62,416 nucleotides of DNA from Oceanitalea stevensii (GCF_014837105.1 NZ_JACSPO010000001.1:592159-654574), one strand, 5' to 3'. Shown: positions 47,412 through 56,376, numbered from the stretch's first letter. Made by a program: numbers and translations. Notes: generated by a model from the letters alone, not told the origin.

Positions 47412-48593
47412 ATGACCAGGCAGCACGACGTCGTCGTCGTCGGCGGAGGCAACGCCGGCATCTCCCTGGCGGCACGCCTGCGCCGGCTCGGGTGCCCCGA
47501 CGTCTGCGTCGTCACGCCCGACCAGGACCACCTCTACCGCCCGCTGCTCAACTTCGTCGCGGGTGGTCAGGCGCCCTTCGACCGGCTCACCCGGCCGATG
47601 CGGGACGTCCTCCCCGAGGGCTGCACCTGGGAGGCGAGCCCCGCGGTGTCCGTGGACGCCGACGCGCGTGAGGTGACGCTCGCGTCCGGCACCCGGCTGG
47701 GCTACACGGACCTCGTGCTCGCCCCCGGCCTCGAGCCCGACATCGCGGCGACCCCGGGCCTCGGCGAGGCCATGGACCTCGGCTGGTCACGCACCTCCTA
47801 CCTGCGCGACACGGTCGAGGCCACGTGGGACGCGATCCGCGGGACCGAGAGCGGACGCGTCGTGTTCACCGTCCCGCCCGAGCCGGCACCGGCGGGCGGG
47901 ACCGCCCTCAAGCCGCTCTTCCTCGCCTGCGACCTCTGGCGCGCCCGCGGCGTCCTCGGCAGCATCGACGTCCACCTCGTCACGCCCTACGACGCCGTCC
48001 TCGACCTGCCCTTCGTCGACCGCCACCTCGAGCCGGCGCTCGAGCGCTTCGGCGTCACCGTCCACCACCGGGCGACCGTCGCGGGCGTCGACGCCCGCGG
48101 CCGGACCGTCACGGTCGCGAGCGACAACGGCACGCGGGACCTCGACGACGTCAGCTGGGCCTCGGTGGTCCCGCACTACCGGGCACCCGAGTGGGTGCGG
48201 CCCTTCGCGGGGGAGCACCCCGCCGGGCTCGTCGACGTCGACCCGGAGACCCTCGCGCACCGCAGCGTCCCGCGCCTGTGGAGCCTGGGCGACGTCGCCG
48301 ACACCGGCACCCGGCCCTCCGGCGGAGCGCTGCGCCGCCAGGTGGCGATCCTCGCCGACAACGTTCAGGCAGCGCGCACCGGCCGGCCGCTCCAGCGCTA
48401 CGACGGCTACACGGTCATCCCGATCACCGTGGACCGTCGCCGGCTGCTCCTCGCCGAGTTCGACCGTCACGGCACGCCCGCGCCGAGCATCAGCGCGGTC
48501 GACCTCACGGTCCCGCGCCGGCCGCTGTGGTTCTTCGACCGCTACGTCGAGCCGGTCGTCTACTACCGGCGCCTGCTCAAGGGCAAGGTCTGA
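47412..48593 (+). CDS. FAD-dependent oxidoreductase, sulfide:quinone oxidoreductase-like
   Basis: 393 residues. FAD-binding VVVVGGGNAGISLAARL (7-23) and the second dinucleotide contact LWSLGDVADTGTRPSGGA near 296 are clear, and the overall length and C-terminal amphipathic end (FFDRYVEPVVYYRRLL) fit SQR/flavocytochrome-like enzymes. Of the redox cysteines expected for true SQR, the segment PAGGTALKPLFLAC shows only one nearby Cys, so sulfide oxidation is doubtful. AGGAG five bases before the ATG. May be cotranscribed with the manganese catalase. Confidence 0.82.
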   Translation: MTRQHDVVVVGGGNAGISLAARLRRLGCPDVCVVTPDQDHLYRPLLNFVAGGQAPFDRLTRPMRDVLPEGCTWEASPAVSVDADAREVTLASGTRLGYTDLVLAPGLEPDIAATPGLGEAMDLGWSRTSYLRDTVEATWDAIRGTESGRVVFTVPPEPAPAGGTALKPLFLACDLWRARGVLGSIDVHLVTPYDAVLDLPFVDRHLEPALERFGVTVHHRATVAGVDARGRTVTVASDNGTRDLDDVSWASVVPHYRAPEWVRPFAGEHPAGLVDVDPETLAHRSVPRLWSLGDVADTGTRPSGGALRRQVAILADNVQAARTGRPLQRYDGYTVIPITVDRRRLLLAEFDRHGTPAPSISAVDLTVPRRPLWFFDRYVEPVVYYRRLLKGKV

Positions 48594-48609
48594 GCCCCAC
48601 GCGCATCGG

Positions 48610-48683
48610 TGCCCCGGGCGGGACTCGAACCCGCACTGTGCTGATTTTGAGTCAACCGCCTCTGCCAATTGGGCTACCGGGGC
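48610..48683 (-). tRNA. tRNA-Leu (anticodon CAA) with short variable loop
   Basis: On the minus strand: acceptor GCCCCGG/CCGGGGC, D arm GCC...GGC, anticodon stem GTTGA/TCAGC with loop CTCAAAA (anticodon CAA, reads UUG), T arm GCGGG-TTCGAGT-CCCGC, discriminator A. The CCA end is not encoded (CCG follows). The variable loop is only ACAGT, five bases, whereas leucine tRNAs normally have a long variable arm. All stems are intact, so it is not an obvious pseudogene. Confidence 0.9.
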
Positions 48684-48804
48684 GAGCGCACCGTCACCCT
48701 AGCGGGCGCGTCTCCCACGGCCCAACCCGGCCCGAGTGTGGAGAAGATGCGGAGGATCACTGATCCGTCGGGGTGCCGCCGGGCAGTCGAGGCGGGCGGG
48801 CGAG

Positions 48805-48810
48805 TAGTGT
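48805..48810 (+). promoter_or_regulatory. -10 box (TAGTGT), leaderless
   Basis: TAGTGT ends 7 bases before the GTG of the ANTAR regulator gene. Confidence 0.5.
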
Positions 48811-48817
48811 TGTCGCC

Positions 48818-49489
48818 GTGAGTGAGAACAACGAGGCCGGCCCGGTCGAGGCTGCCACTGCCGATGACATCGTCCTGCCCGTCCGCGAGGACGTGCCGAA
48901 GGCTCCCGAGGGGGACGCGCGCCGCGTCGTCGTCGCCGAGGACGAGACGCTGATCCGTCTCGACATCGTCGAGACCCTCAAGGAGGCCGGCTTCGACGTC
49001 GTCGGTGAGGCGCCGGACGGGGAGACCGCGGTGCGGCTCGTCACCGAGCTCGAGCCCGACGTCGTCGTCATGGACGTCAAGATGCCCGGGATGGACGGCA
49101 TCTCGGCGGCCGAGAAGATCATGGCCGACCGCACCTGCGCCGTCGTCATGCTCACCGCCTTTTCCCAGGCCGAGCTCGTCGAGCGGGCCCGTGACGCCGG
49201 TGCGATGGCCTACGTCGTCAAGCCCTTCACGACGGCGGACCTCCTGCCGGCGCTCGAGATCGCCATCTCGCGCTTCCAGGAGATCAGCTCCCTCGAGTCG
49301 GAGATCGCCGACCTCAACGAGCGCTTCGAGACCCGCAAGCGCGTCGACCGCGCCAAGGGCCTCCTCATGACGAAGATGGGGCTCACCGAGCCCGAGGCGT
49401 TCCGCTGGATCCAGAAGACCTCGATGGACCGCCGCCTCACCATGCGTGAGGTCGCCGACGCCGTCATCGACCAGGTCGGCGCCAAGTAG
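48818..49489 (+). CDS. pdtaR: ANTAR-domain response regulator (PdtaR-like)
   Basis: 223 residues. Residues 35-155 are a receiver (acidic ED near 41, phospho-acceptor Asp86 in VVMDVKMP, Lys in VVKPF); residues about 158-215 are an ANTAR RNA-binding domain (RKRVDRAKGLLMTKMGLTEPEAFRWIQ). ANTAR proteins act as antiterminators on paired hairpins. Position next to polA is shared with many actinobacteria. The GTG fits the leaderless box; the frame is open further up across the spacer. Confidence 0.93.
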   Translation: MSENNEAGPVEAATADDIVLPVREDVPKAPEGDARRVVVAEDETLIRLDIVETLKEAGFDVVGEAPDGETAVRLVTELEPDVVVMDVKMPGMDGISAAEKIMADRTCAVVMLTAFSQAELVERARDAGAMAYVVKPFTTADLLPALEIAISRFQEISSLESEIADLNERFETRKRVDRAKGLLMTKMGLTEPEAFRWIQKTSMDRRLTMREVADAVIDQVGAK

Positions 49490-49503
49490 TCGCCGTCGGC
49501 CGC

Positions 49504-49926
49504 CTACGTGCGGTCGACGAGCATGCACGTGAGACGGGCGGTGCACACGCGCCGCCCGTCCTCGTCGGTGATGGTGACGTCGTAGGTCGCCAGCCGCCCG
49601 CCCAGGTGCAGCGGCGTGGCGACGGCGGTGACGAAGCCGGAGCGGACCGCGCGGTGGTGCGTGGCGCTGAGGTCGACGCCGACCGCGCCCCGGCCCGCCC
49701 CGGCGTGGAGCGTCGCCGCCACGGAGCCGACCGTCTCGGCCAGAGCAGCCGACGCACCGCCGTGGAGCAGGCCGACGACCTGCGTGTTGCCCTCCACCGG
49801 CATCCGCGCCGAGACGTGCTCCGGGCTCGCGGTGAGGAACTCGATGCCGAGGCGCTCGGTGAGCGTGCCCAGGCTGCCGACGGAGTCCTGGAGGCGCGCG
49901 AGGAGGTCGGGGTCGGTGCTCGTCAT
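49504..49926 (-). CDS. PaaI-like hotdog-fold thioesterase
   Basis: 140 residues. The hotdog signature is HGGASAALAETVGS near residues 55-68 (Glu or Asp there is catalytic in the family), with a later GVDLSATHHRAVRSG strand. Probably hydrolyses acyl-CoA thioesters; substrate unknown. ATG (MTSTDPDLL) lies 6 bases after a weak CAGGCT; a longer start at 50061 would cross the polA promoter. Divergent from polA with 82 bases between. Confidence 0.88.
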   Translation of the reverse strand: MTSTDPDLLARLQDSVGSLGTLTERLGIEFLTASPEHVSARMPVEGNTQVVGLLHGGASAALAETVGSVAATLHAGAGRGAVGVDLSATHHRAVRSGFVTAVATPLHLGGRLATYDVTITDEDGRRVCTARLTCMLVDRT

Positions 49927-49995
49927 GGGCCCAGCCTGCCACGCCCCCGGGCGCCCTCCGGCTCGCCGCTGGAGCGCGGTGTCGGTGCCGCCACT

Positions 49996-50001
49996 TAGGG
50001 T
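49996..50001 (+). promoter_or_regulatory. -10 box (TAGGGT) for polA, leaderless
   Basis: TAGGGT ends 7 bases before the polA GTG. Confidence 0.6.
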
Positions 50002-50008
50002 TGGGGGC

Positions 50009-52687
50009 GTGAGCACGAGCACCGACCGCCCCCGCCTCCTCGTCGTCGACGGCCACTCCATGGCCTTCCGCGCCTTCTACGCACTGCCCGTGGAGAACTT
50101 CTCGACGACGACCGGCCAGCCGACCAACGCCGTCTTCGGCTTCACGTCGATGCTGATCAACCTGCTGGCCGCGGAGGAGCCCACGCACATCGCCGTCGCC
50201 TTCGACGCCGGGCGCACCACCTTCCGCACCGAGCAGTACAGCGAGTACAAGGCCACCCGCGACGCGACCCCCGAGCCCTTCCGCGGGCAGGTCGCCCTCA
50301 TCGTCGAGGTGCTCGACGCCATGGGCATCCCGCACCTCACCAAGGAGGGCTTCGAGGCGGACGACATCATCGCCACGCTCGCCACGCAGGGCGCGGCGGA
50401 CGGCCTGGACGTGCTCGTCATCTCCGGTGACCGCGACACCTTCCAGCTCGTCCGGGAGGACGTCACCGTCCTCTACCCGGTCAAGGGCGTCTCCTCGCTC
50501 GCCCGGATGACCCCGCAGGCCGTGCTCGACAAGTACGGCGTGCCGCCCGAGCGCTACCCGGACCTCGCCGCCCTCGTCGGTGAGACGAGCGACAACCTCC
50601 CCGGCGTGCCCGGCGTGGGACCGAAGACGGCCGCCAAGTGGATCGGCGCCTACGACGGCCTCGAGGGCATCCTCGCGCGTGCCGAGGAGGTGACCGGCAA
50701 GGCCGGGCAGTCGCTGCGCGACAACCTCGAGCAGGTGGCCCTCAACCGCAAGCTCAACCGCCTCCTCACCGACGTCGAGCTCCCGGTCAAGGTGGACGAC
50801 CTCAGCCGCAAGGCGGTGGACCGCGAGGCCGTCCATTCGGTCTTCGACGCCCTCGAGTTCGCCGTCCTGCGCGAGCGGCTCTTCGCCAGCCTGCCGGCCG
50901 AGGCGGCCCCCGCGGCCGACCAGGGCGTCGAGGTCGACGTCACCGCCCTGGGGCCGGGGGAGCTCGCCGGCTGGCTGGAGGCGCGCCGCGGCCGGCTGCT
51001 GGGACTCGAGGTCACCGGGACCTCCGCTCAGGGGACCGGGGACGCGTGGGCACTGGCCCTCGCCGACGACGCCACGTCCGCCGCCACGCTCGACCTCACC
51101 TCGATCACGCCGGAGGACGACGCCGTCCTCGCGGCGTGGCTCGCCGACCCCGCCGCACCGAAGACCCTCCACGACGCCAAGGCGGCGGCCCACGCCCTGT
51201 CGGGGCGCGGCCTCACCCTCGAGGGCATCGCCTTCGACACCGCCGTGGCCGCCTACCTGTGCCGCCCCGACCAGCGCCGCTACGACCTCGCCGACCTCAC
51301 GCTGCGCCACCTGCGCCGCGAGCTCGTCGCCGAGGAGGACGCCGGCGGCCAGGGCATGCTCGTCCTGGACGACTCCGCCGCCGGGCGGCAGGCCGGGGTG
51401 CGCGCCGTCGCCGTCCGTGACCTCACCACCGTCCTCCAGGGCGAGCTCGAGGACCGCGGCGCCGGCCACCTCCTCGCCGACCTCGAGCTGCCCGTCCTCG
51501 GGGCCCTCACCCGCATGGAGCGCGCCGGGATCGCGGCGGACCTCGAGTACCTCCGCGAGCTCGAGGACCGCTTCGGCAACGCCGTCGAGGACGCGGCCGC
51601 CGCCGCGTACGGCGTCATCGGTCACGAGGTCAACCTCTCCTCCCCGAAGCAGCTCCAGGAGGTGCTCTTCACCGAGCTGGAGATGCCGAAGACGAAGAAG
51701 ACCAAGACCGGCTACACGACCGACGCCGACGCCCTGGCCGACCTCTTCGCCAAGACCGAGCACCCCTTCCTCGCCCACCTGCTCGCCCACCGTGACGCGA
51801 TCCGGCTGCGGCAGACGGTCGAGGGGCTCCTCCGCTCGGTCGCCCCGGACGGCCGCATCCACACGACCTTCCACCAGACGATCGCGGCCACCGGCCGGCT
51901 CAGCTCGACCGACCCCAACCTCCAGAACATCCCGGTGCGCACCGAGGAGGGCCAGCGGATCCGCCGCGGCTTCGTCGTCGGCGAGGGCTTCGCCACCCTG
52001 CTCACCGCGGACTACTCCCAGATCGAGATGCGCATCATGGCGCACCTCTCGGGGGACCCCGGCCTCATCGACGCCTTCCGCAGCGGGGAGGACCTCCACT
52101 CCTACGTCGGCTCGCGCGTCTTCGAGGTGCCCACCGACCAGGTGACGAGCGCGATGCGGGCGAAGATCAAGGCGATGAGCTACGGCCTGGCGTACGGCCT
52201 GTCCGCCTTCGGGCTCTCGCGCCAGCTGCGCATCGAGGTCGGTGAGGCGCGCACGCTCATGGACGACTACTTCGAGCGCTTCGGCGGGGTGCGCGACTAC
52301 CTCGCCGGGGTGGTCGACGAGGCGCGCCGCACCGGGTACACCGAGACGATCATGGGCCGGCGGCGCTACCTGCCCGACCTCACGAGCGACAACCGCCAGC
52401 GCCGCGACATGGCCGAGCGGATGGCGCTCAACGCGCCGATCCAGGGCAGCGCCGCCGACATCATCAAGGTCGCGATGGTCGAGGTCGAGCGGGGCCTCCA
52501 CGCCGCCGGCCTCAGCTCGCGCCTGCTGCTCCAGGTCCACGACGAGCTCGTCCTCGAGGTCGCGCCGGGGGAGGAGGAGACCGTCGAGGCGCTCGTCCGG
52601 GAGCGGATGGCCGCCGCCGCCGAGCTCCAGGTCCCCCTCGACGTCTCCGTCGGCCACGGCCGCTCCTGGCACGAGGCCGCCCACTGA
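50009..52687 (+). CDS. polA: DNA polymerase I
   Basis: 892 residues. N-terminal 5' nuclease (about 1-310; DGHSMAFRAFYA, GDRDTFQL, PGVPGVGPKTAAKW), a middle exonuclease-like domain, and the family A polymerase from about 500 (DYSQIEMRIMAHLSGD, RAKIKAMSYGLAYGLSAFGL, VHDELVLE). In the middle domain the DxE exonuclease motif is replaced (LLGLEVTG), so proofreading is probably absent, as in other actinobacterial Pol I. The GTG matches the leaderless promoter. Confidence 0.97.
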   Translation: MSTSTDRPRLLVVDGHSMAFRAFYALPVENFSTTTGQPTNAVFGFTSMLINLLAAEEPTHIAVAFDAGRTTFRTEQYSEYKATRDATPEPFRGQVALIVEVLDAMGIPHLTKEGFEADDIIATLATQGAADGLDVLVISGDRDTFQLVREDVTVLYPVKGVSSLARMTPQAVLDKYGVPPERYPDLAALVGETSDNLPGVPGVGPKTAAKWIGAYDGLEGILARAEEVTGKAGQSLRDNLEQVALNRKLNRLLTDVELPVKVDDLSRKAVDREAVHSVFDALEFAVLRERLFASLPAEAAPAADQGVEVDVTALGPGELAGWLEARRGRLLGLEVTGTSAQGTGDAWALALADDATSAATLDLTSITPEDDAVLAAWLADPAAPKTLHDAKAAAHALSGRGLTLEGIAFDTAVAAYLCRPDQRRYDLADLTLRHLRRELVAEEDAGGQGMLVLDDSAAGRQAGVRAVAVRDLTTVLQGELEDRGAGHLLADLELPVLGALTRMERAGIAADLEYLRELEDRFGNAVEDAAAAAYGVIGHEVNLSSPKQLQEVLFTELEMPKTKKTKTGYTTDADALADLFAKTEHPFLAHLLAHRDAIRLRQTVEGLLRSVAPDGRIHTTFHQTIAATGRLSSTDPNLQNIPVRTEEGQRIRRGFVVGEGFATLLTADYSQIEMRIMAHLSGDPGLIDAFRSGEDLHSYVGSRVFEVPTDQVTSAMRAKIKAMSYGLAYGLSAFGLSRQLRIEVGEARTLMDDYFERFGGVRDYLAGVVDEARRTGYTETIMGRRRYLPDLTSDNRQRRDMAERMALNAPIQGSAADIIKVAMVEVERGLHAAGLSSRLLLQVHDELVLEVAPGEEETVEALVRERMAAAAELQVPLDVSVGHGRSWHEAAH

Positions 52688-52716
52688 GGGCCGGCGGTGA
52701 CCGGGATGACACGGGC

Positions 52717-53541
52717 ATGAGCGGGGTGGGCTTCTGGGAGGTCGACGCGGCCGCCGCGGCGCGCGCGAACGGCCGGTGGTGGAGCGAGAACGCCGCCGAG
52801 TACCTCGACGAGCACGGCGCCTTCCTCGGCGACGCCGACTTCCGCTGGTGCCCGGAGGGGCTGCGCGAGGAGGAGGCCGGCCTCCTCGGGGATGTCAGCG
52901 GCCTGCGGGTGCTCGAGGTCGGCGCCGGCGCCGCCCAGTGCTCGCGCTGGCTCGCCGGGCGGGGCGCCGAGGTGCTCGCCACCGACATCGCCCCCGGCAT
53001 GGTCGCCGCCTCCGCCGAGCTCGACCGGCGCACCGGCAGCCGCGTGCCCGCCGTCGTCGCCGACGCCCGCGCCCTGCCCCTGGCGGACGCCAGCGTCGAC
53101 CTCGCCTTCACCTCCTTCGGCGCGATCGCCTTCGTCCCGGACGCGGCCCGCATCCACGCCGAGGTCGCCCGCGTGCTGCGCCCGGGCGGCCGCTGGGTGT
53201 TCGCCGTCGTTCACCCCGTGCGCTGGGTCTTCCCCGACGACCCCACGTCCGGCGGCATGCGGGTGCTGCGCTCGTACTTCGACCGCACCCCGTACGTCGA
53301 GACCGACGACGCCGGCGCGCCGCTCTACGCCGAGTACCACCGCACGCTGGGGGACCACGTCCGGGAGGTGACGGCCGCGGGCCTCGTCGTCGACGACGTC
53401 GTTGAGCCGGAGTGGGAGGAGGACAACCTCCAGGTGTGGGGCGGGTGGGGTCCGCACCGGGGCCGCTACGTGCCCGGGACCGCCATCTTCGTCACCCACC
53501 GGGGACCTTCGGCGGTGAGCACGCCCGGCGGTAGTCGTTAG
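52717..53541 (+). CDS. Class I SAM-dependent methyltransferase
   Basis: 274 residues. SAM site LRVLEVGAGAAQCSRWLA (residues about 63-80), then ATDIAPGMV and VVADARALPLADASVDLAFTSFGAIAFV, the usual motif I to IV order; C-terminal half with HPVRWVFPDDP. It is like small-molecule methyltransferases of the UbiE type. Substrate unknown. ATG (MSGVGFWEVD) 29 bases after polA; same strand, perhaps cotranscribed. The pfkA promoter overlaps its end. Confidence 0.88.
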   Translation: MSGVGFWEVDAAAAARANGRWWSENAAEYLDEHGAFLGDADFRWCPEGLREEEAGLLGDVSGLRVLEVGAGAAQCSRWLAGRGAEVLATDIAPGMVAASAELDRRTGSRVPAVVADARALPLADASVDLAFTSFGAIAFVPDAARIHAEVARVLRPGGRWVFAVVHPVRWVFPDDPTSGGMRVLRSYFDRTPYVETDDAGAPLYAEYHRTLGDHVREVTAAGLVVDDVVEPEWEEDNLQVWGGWGPHRGRYVPGTAIFVTHRGPSAVSTPGGSR

Positions 53542-53544
53542 GGT
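53539..53544 (+). promoter_or_regulatory. -10 box (TAGGGT) for pfkA
   Basis: TAGGGT overlaps the stop codon of the methyltransferase gene. The leader would be about 50 bases, with AGGAG seven bases before the GTG. Confidence 0.5.
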
Positions 53545-53600
53545 TGACGGTGGTCCCGGCGCCCCGCGCCATCCCCACCCCCACACCCAGGAGCCCACAC

Positions 53601-54629
53601 GTGCGAATCGGTCTGCTCACCGGCGGCGGTGACTGCCCCGGCCTCAACGCGGCGATCCGGGCGGTCGTCAAGCGCGGGCTGGGGGAGTACGGGCACTCGA
53701 TCATCGGCTTCCGCAACGGGTGGAAGGGCGTCGCCGAGGGCGACGTCATGCCGCTCACGCGTCACGACATCCGCGGCGTCCTCGACACCGGTGGCACGCT
53801 GCTCGGCACCGCCCGCTACCACCCGCACTCCGCCGACGGCGGCCTCGACGCGGTCCGCGCCACCCTCGAGGCGGAACGGATCGAGGCACTGATCTGCATC
53901 GGCGGTGACGGCACCCTCCACGCGGCGAGCAAGGTCGCCGAGGAGACGGGCACCAAGATCGTCGCGATCCCCAAGACGATCGACAACGACGTCGCCGGCA
54001 CGGACCGCTCGATCGGTTTCGACACGGCCGTCCACATCGCCACCGAGGCCATCGACCGCATCCACACGACCGCGGAGAGCCACAACCGCGTCATGGTCAT
54101 CGAGCTCATGGGCCGCTCCGCGGGGTGGATCGCCGTCCAGGCCGGGATCGCCGGCGGCGCGGAGGTCGTCCTCACCCCCGAGGAGCCCTTCGACATCGAC
54201 AGGGTCACCCGCTACCTCAAGCACCGGCACCGGGCCCACGCCTCCTTCTCGATCGTCGTCGTCGCCGAGGGTGCCGTCCCGGCCCAGGGCAGCTCGATGG
54301 AGTGGGAGACGAAGTACGGCAAGTTCGGCGAGATCGTCTCCGGAGCCATCAGCGAGCGGGTGGCCGAGGAGATCGCCGCGCGCACCGGGTTCGACACGCG
54401 GGTCACCGTCCTCGGCCACGTCCAGCGCGGCGGCACGCCGCTGCCCTCGGACCGCATCCTCGGCTCCCGCTTCGGCGTCGCCGCCGTCGACGCCCTCCAG
54501 CAGGGCCGCACGAGCGTCATGACGGCGCTGCGCGGCGAGGAGGTCGTCCTCGTGCCCCTCGAGGAGGTCGCGGGGAAGGCCAAGCCGGTCCCGGAGGAGC
54601 TCATCCGGGTGGCCAACGCGCTGGCCTGA
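53601..54629 (+). CDS. pfkA: 6-phosphofructokinase
   Basis: 342 residues. GGGDCPGLNAAIRAVV near the start, GGDGTLHAA and PKTIDNDVAGTD form the phosphoryl-donor and catalytic sites. The Gly of GGDG (E. coli 104) points to ATP as donor; the Lys in PKTIDND (E. coli 124) is the residue of PPi enzymes, a mix known from actinobacterial group III PFKs. GTG start (VRIGLLTGGG) with AGGAG; an ATG 19 codons earlier lacks a ribosome site. Confidence 0.95.
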   Translation: MRIGLLTGGGDCPGLNAAIRAVVKRGLGEYGHSIIGFRNGWKGVAEGDVMPLTRHDIRGVLDTGGTLLGTARYHPHSADGGLDAVRATLEAERIEALICIGGDGTLHAASKVAEETGTKIVAIPKTIDNDVAGTDRSIGFDTAVHIATEAIDRIHTTAESHNRVMVIELMGRSAGWIAVQAGIAGGAEVVLTPEEPFDIDRVTRYLKHRHRAHASFSIVVVAEGAVPAQGSSMEWETKYGKFGEIVSGAISERVAEEIAARTGFDTRVTVLGHVQRGGTPLPSDRILGSRFGVAAVDALQQGRTSVMTALRGEEVVLVPLEEVAGKAKPVPEELIRVANALA

Positions 54630-54636
54630 GCGATTC

Positions 54637-54665
54637 TTGTCCCCGCCGGTCGGGACGAGTAGGAT
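54637..54665 (+). promoter_or_regulatory. Promoter for rpsA
   Basis: TTGTCC (54637-54642), 17-base spacer, TAGGAT (54660-54665). The 5' leader is about 130 bases; I see no clear regulatory fold in it. Confidence 0.65.
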
Positions 54666-54803
54666 CACCCGAGGTGACGTGTGCTCGCGGCTGGCGACAC
54701 CTTGGTGGACGGAGCTCCGCTGGGCGTGTGGTGGGTCGCGCGGTGTGCGAGCCGACAACCCATATCCGCACTATTCCCTGTCCGCATCGGAGTCCGTAAC
54801 TCA

Positions 54804-56306
54804 ATGACCATCACTACGCCCACTCAGCCGACTGCCCCGCAGGTCGCGATCAACGACATCGGGTCGGCCGAGGAGCTCCTCGCCGCTATCGACGAGACCA
54901 TCAAGTACTTCAACGATGGAGACATCGTCGAGGGCACCGTCGTCAAGGTCGACCGGGACGAGGTCCTCCTCGACATCGGTTACAAGACCGAGGGCGTCAT
55001 CCTCTCCCGCGAGCTGTCGATCAAGCACGACGTCGACCCCGACGAGGTCGTCTCCGTCGGTGACCAGATCGAGGCGCTCGTCCTCCAGAAGGAGGACAAG
55101 GAGGGCCGGCTTCTCCTGTCCAAGAAGCGCGCGCAGTACGAGCGGGCCTGGGGCACGATCGAGAAGATCAAGGAGGAGGACGGCGTCGTCACCGGCACCG
55201 TCATCGAGGTCGTCAAGGGTGGCCTCATCCTCGACATCGGCCTCCGTGGCTTCCTCCCCGCCTCGCTGGTCGAGATGCGCCGCGTGCGCGACCTGCAGCC
55301 CTACGTGGGCAAGGAGCTCGAGGCCAAGATCATCGAGCTCGACAAGAACCGCAACAACGTCGTGCTCTCGCGTCGTGCGTGGCTCGAGCAGACCCAGTCC
55401 GAGGTCCGCTCCACCTTCCTGCAGACCCTGCAGAAGGGCCAGGTCCGCCAGGGCGTCGTGTCCTCGATCGTCAACTTCGGTGCGTTCGTCGACCTCGGCG
55501 GCGTCGACGGTCTCGTCCACGTCTCCGAGCTGTCCTGGAAGCACATCGACCACCCGAGCGAGATCGTCGAGGTCGGCCAGGAGGTCACCGTCGAGGTCCT
55601 CGACGTCGACATGGACCGCGAGCGTGTCTCCCTGTCGCTCAAGGCGACGCAGGAGGACCCGTGGCAGGCCTTCGCCCGCACCCACGCGATCGGGCAGGTC
55701 GTCCCCGGAAAGGTCACCAAGCTCGTCCCCTTCGGCGCCTTCGTGCGTGTCGAGGACGGCATCGAGGGCCTCGTCCACATCTCCGAGCTGGCCGTGCGCC
55801 ACGTCGAGGTGCCCGAGCAGGTCGCGAAGGTCGGTGACGAGGTCTTCGTCAAGGTCATCGACATCGACCTCGAGCGTCGCCGGATCTCGCTGTCCCTCAA
55901 GCAGGCCAACGAGGGCGTCGACCCGAGCAGCGACGACTTCGACCCGTCGCTCTACGGCATGGCCGCGGAGTACGACGAGCAGGGGAACTACAAGTACCCC
56001 GAGGGCTTCGACCCGGAGACCAACGAGTGGCTCGAGGGCTACGACACCCAGCGCGAGGCCTGGGAGGCTCAGTACGCCGAGGCCCACTCCCGCTGGGAGG
56101 CCCACAAGCAGCAGGTCGCCGCTGCGATGGAGGCCGACGTCGAGGCGTCGACCACCACGAGCTCCAGCTCGAGCTCCAGCTCCAGCAGCTCCTCCGCCGG
56201 CGCCGGTTCGGCCACGTCCTACACCTCGGCCCCGGTCGAGGCGGCAGGCACGCTGGCCTCTGACGAGGCGCTCGCCGCGCTTCGTGAGAAGCTCACCGGT
56301 AACTGA
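54804..56306 (+). CDS. rpsA: 30S ribosomal protein S1
   Basis: 500 residues with four S1 RNA-binding domains (about 35-105, 120-190, 207-278 and 292-365), the number usual for actinobacteria. After them comes an acidic, Tyr/Glu-rich region and a tail with twelve consecutive Ser (453-464) before a short helical end. The ATG (MTITTPTQP) has GGAG 11 bases upstream; a start at 54681 is in the leader. Strong own promoter and terminator: monocistronic. Confidence 0.96.
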   Translation: MTITTPTQPTAPQVAINDIGSAEELLAAIDETIKYFNDGDIVEGTVVKVDRDEVLLDIGYKTEGVILSRELSIKHDVDPDEVVSVGDQIEALVLQKEDKEGRLLLSKKRAQYERAWGTIEKIKEEDGVVTGTVIEVVKGGLILDIGLRGFLPASLVEMRRVRDLQPYVGKELEAKIIELDKNRNNVVLSRRAWLEQTQSEVRSTFLQTLQKGQVRQGVVSSIVNFGAFVDLGGVDGLVHVSELSWKHIDHPSEIVEVGQEVTVEVLDVDMDRERVSLSLKATQEDPWQAFARTHAIGQVVPGKVTKLVPFGAFVRVEDGIEGLVHISELAVRHVEVPEQVAKVGDEVFVKVIDIDLERRRISLSLKQANEGVDPSSDDFDPSLYGMAAEYDEQGNYKYPEGFDPETNEWLEGYDTQREAWEAQYAEAHSRWEAHKQQVAAAMEADVEASTTTSSSSSSSSSSSSAGAGSATSYTSAPVEAAGTLASDEALAALREKLTGN

Positions 56307-56315
56307 CCTGAGCAC

Positions 56316-56353
56316 CCAGCGGCCCGTCACCCGAGAGGGTGGCGGGCCGCTGG
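56316..56353 (+). terminator. Terminator after rpsA
   Basis: CCAGCGGCCCGTCACCC - GAGA - GGGTGGCGGGCCGCTGG: 17-bp stem with one wobble, followed by CCTGTCTTCGTT. Confidence 0.9.
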
Positions 56354-56364
56354 CCTGTCTTCGT

Positions 56365-56370
56365 TAGGCT
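56365..56370 (+). promoter_or_regulatory. -10 box (TAGGCT) for pcp, leaderless
   Basis: TAGGCT ends 6 bases before the GTG. Confidence 0.55.
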
Positions 56371-56376
56371 CGGCCG

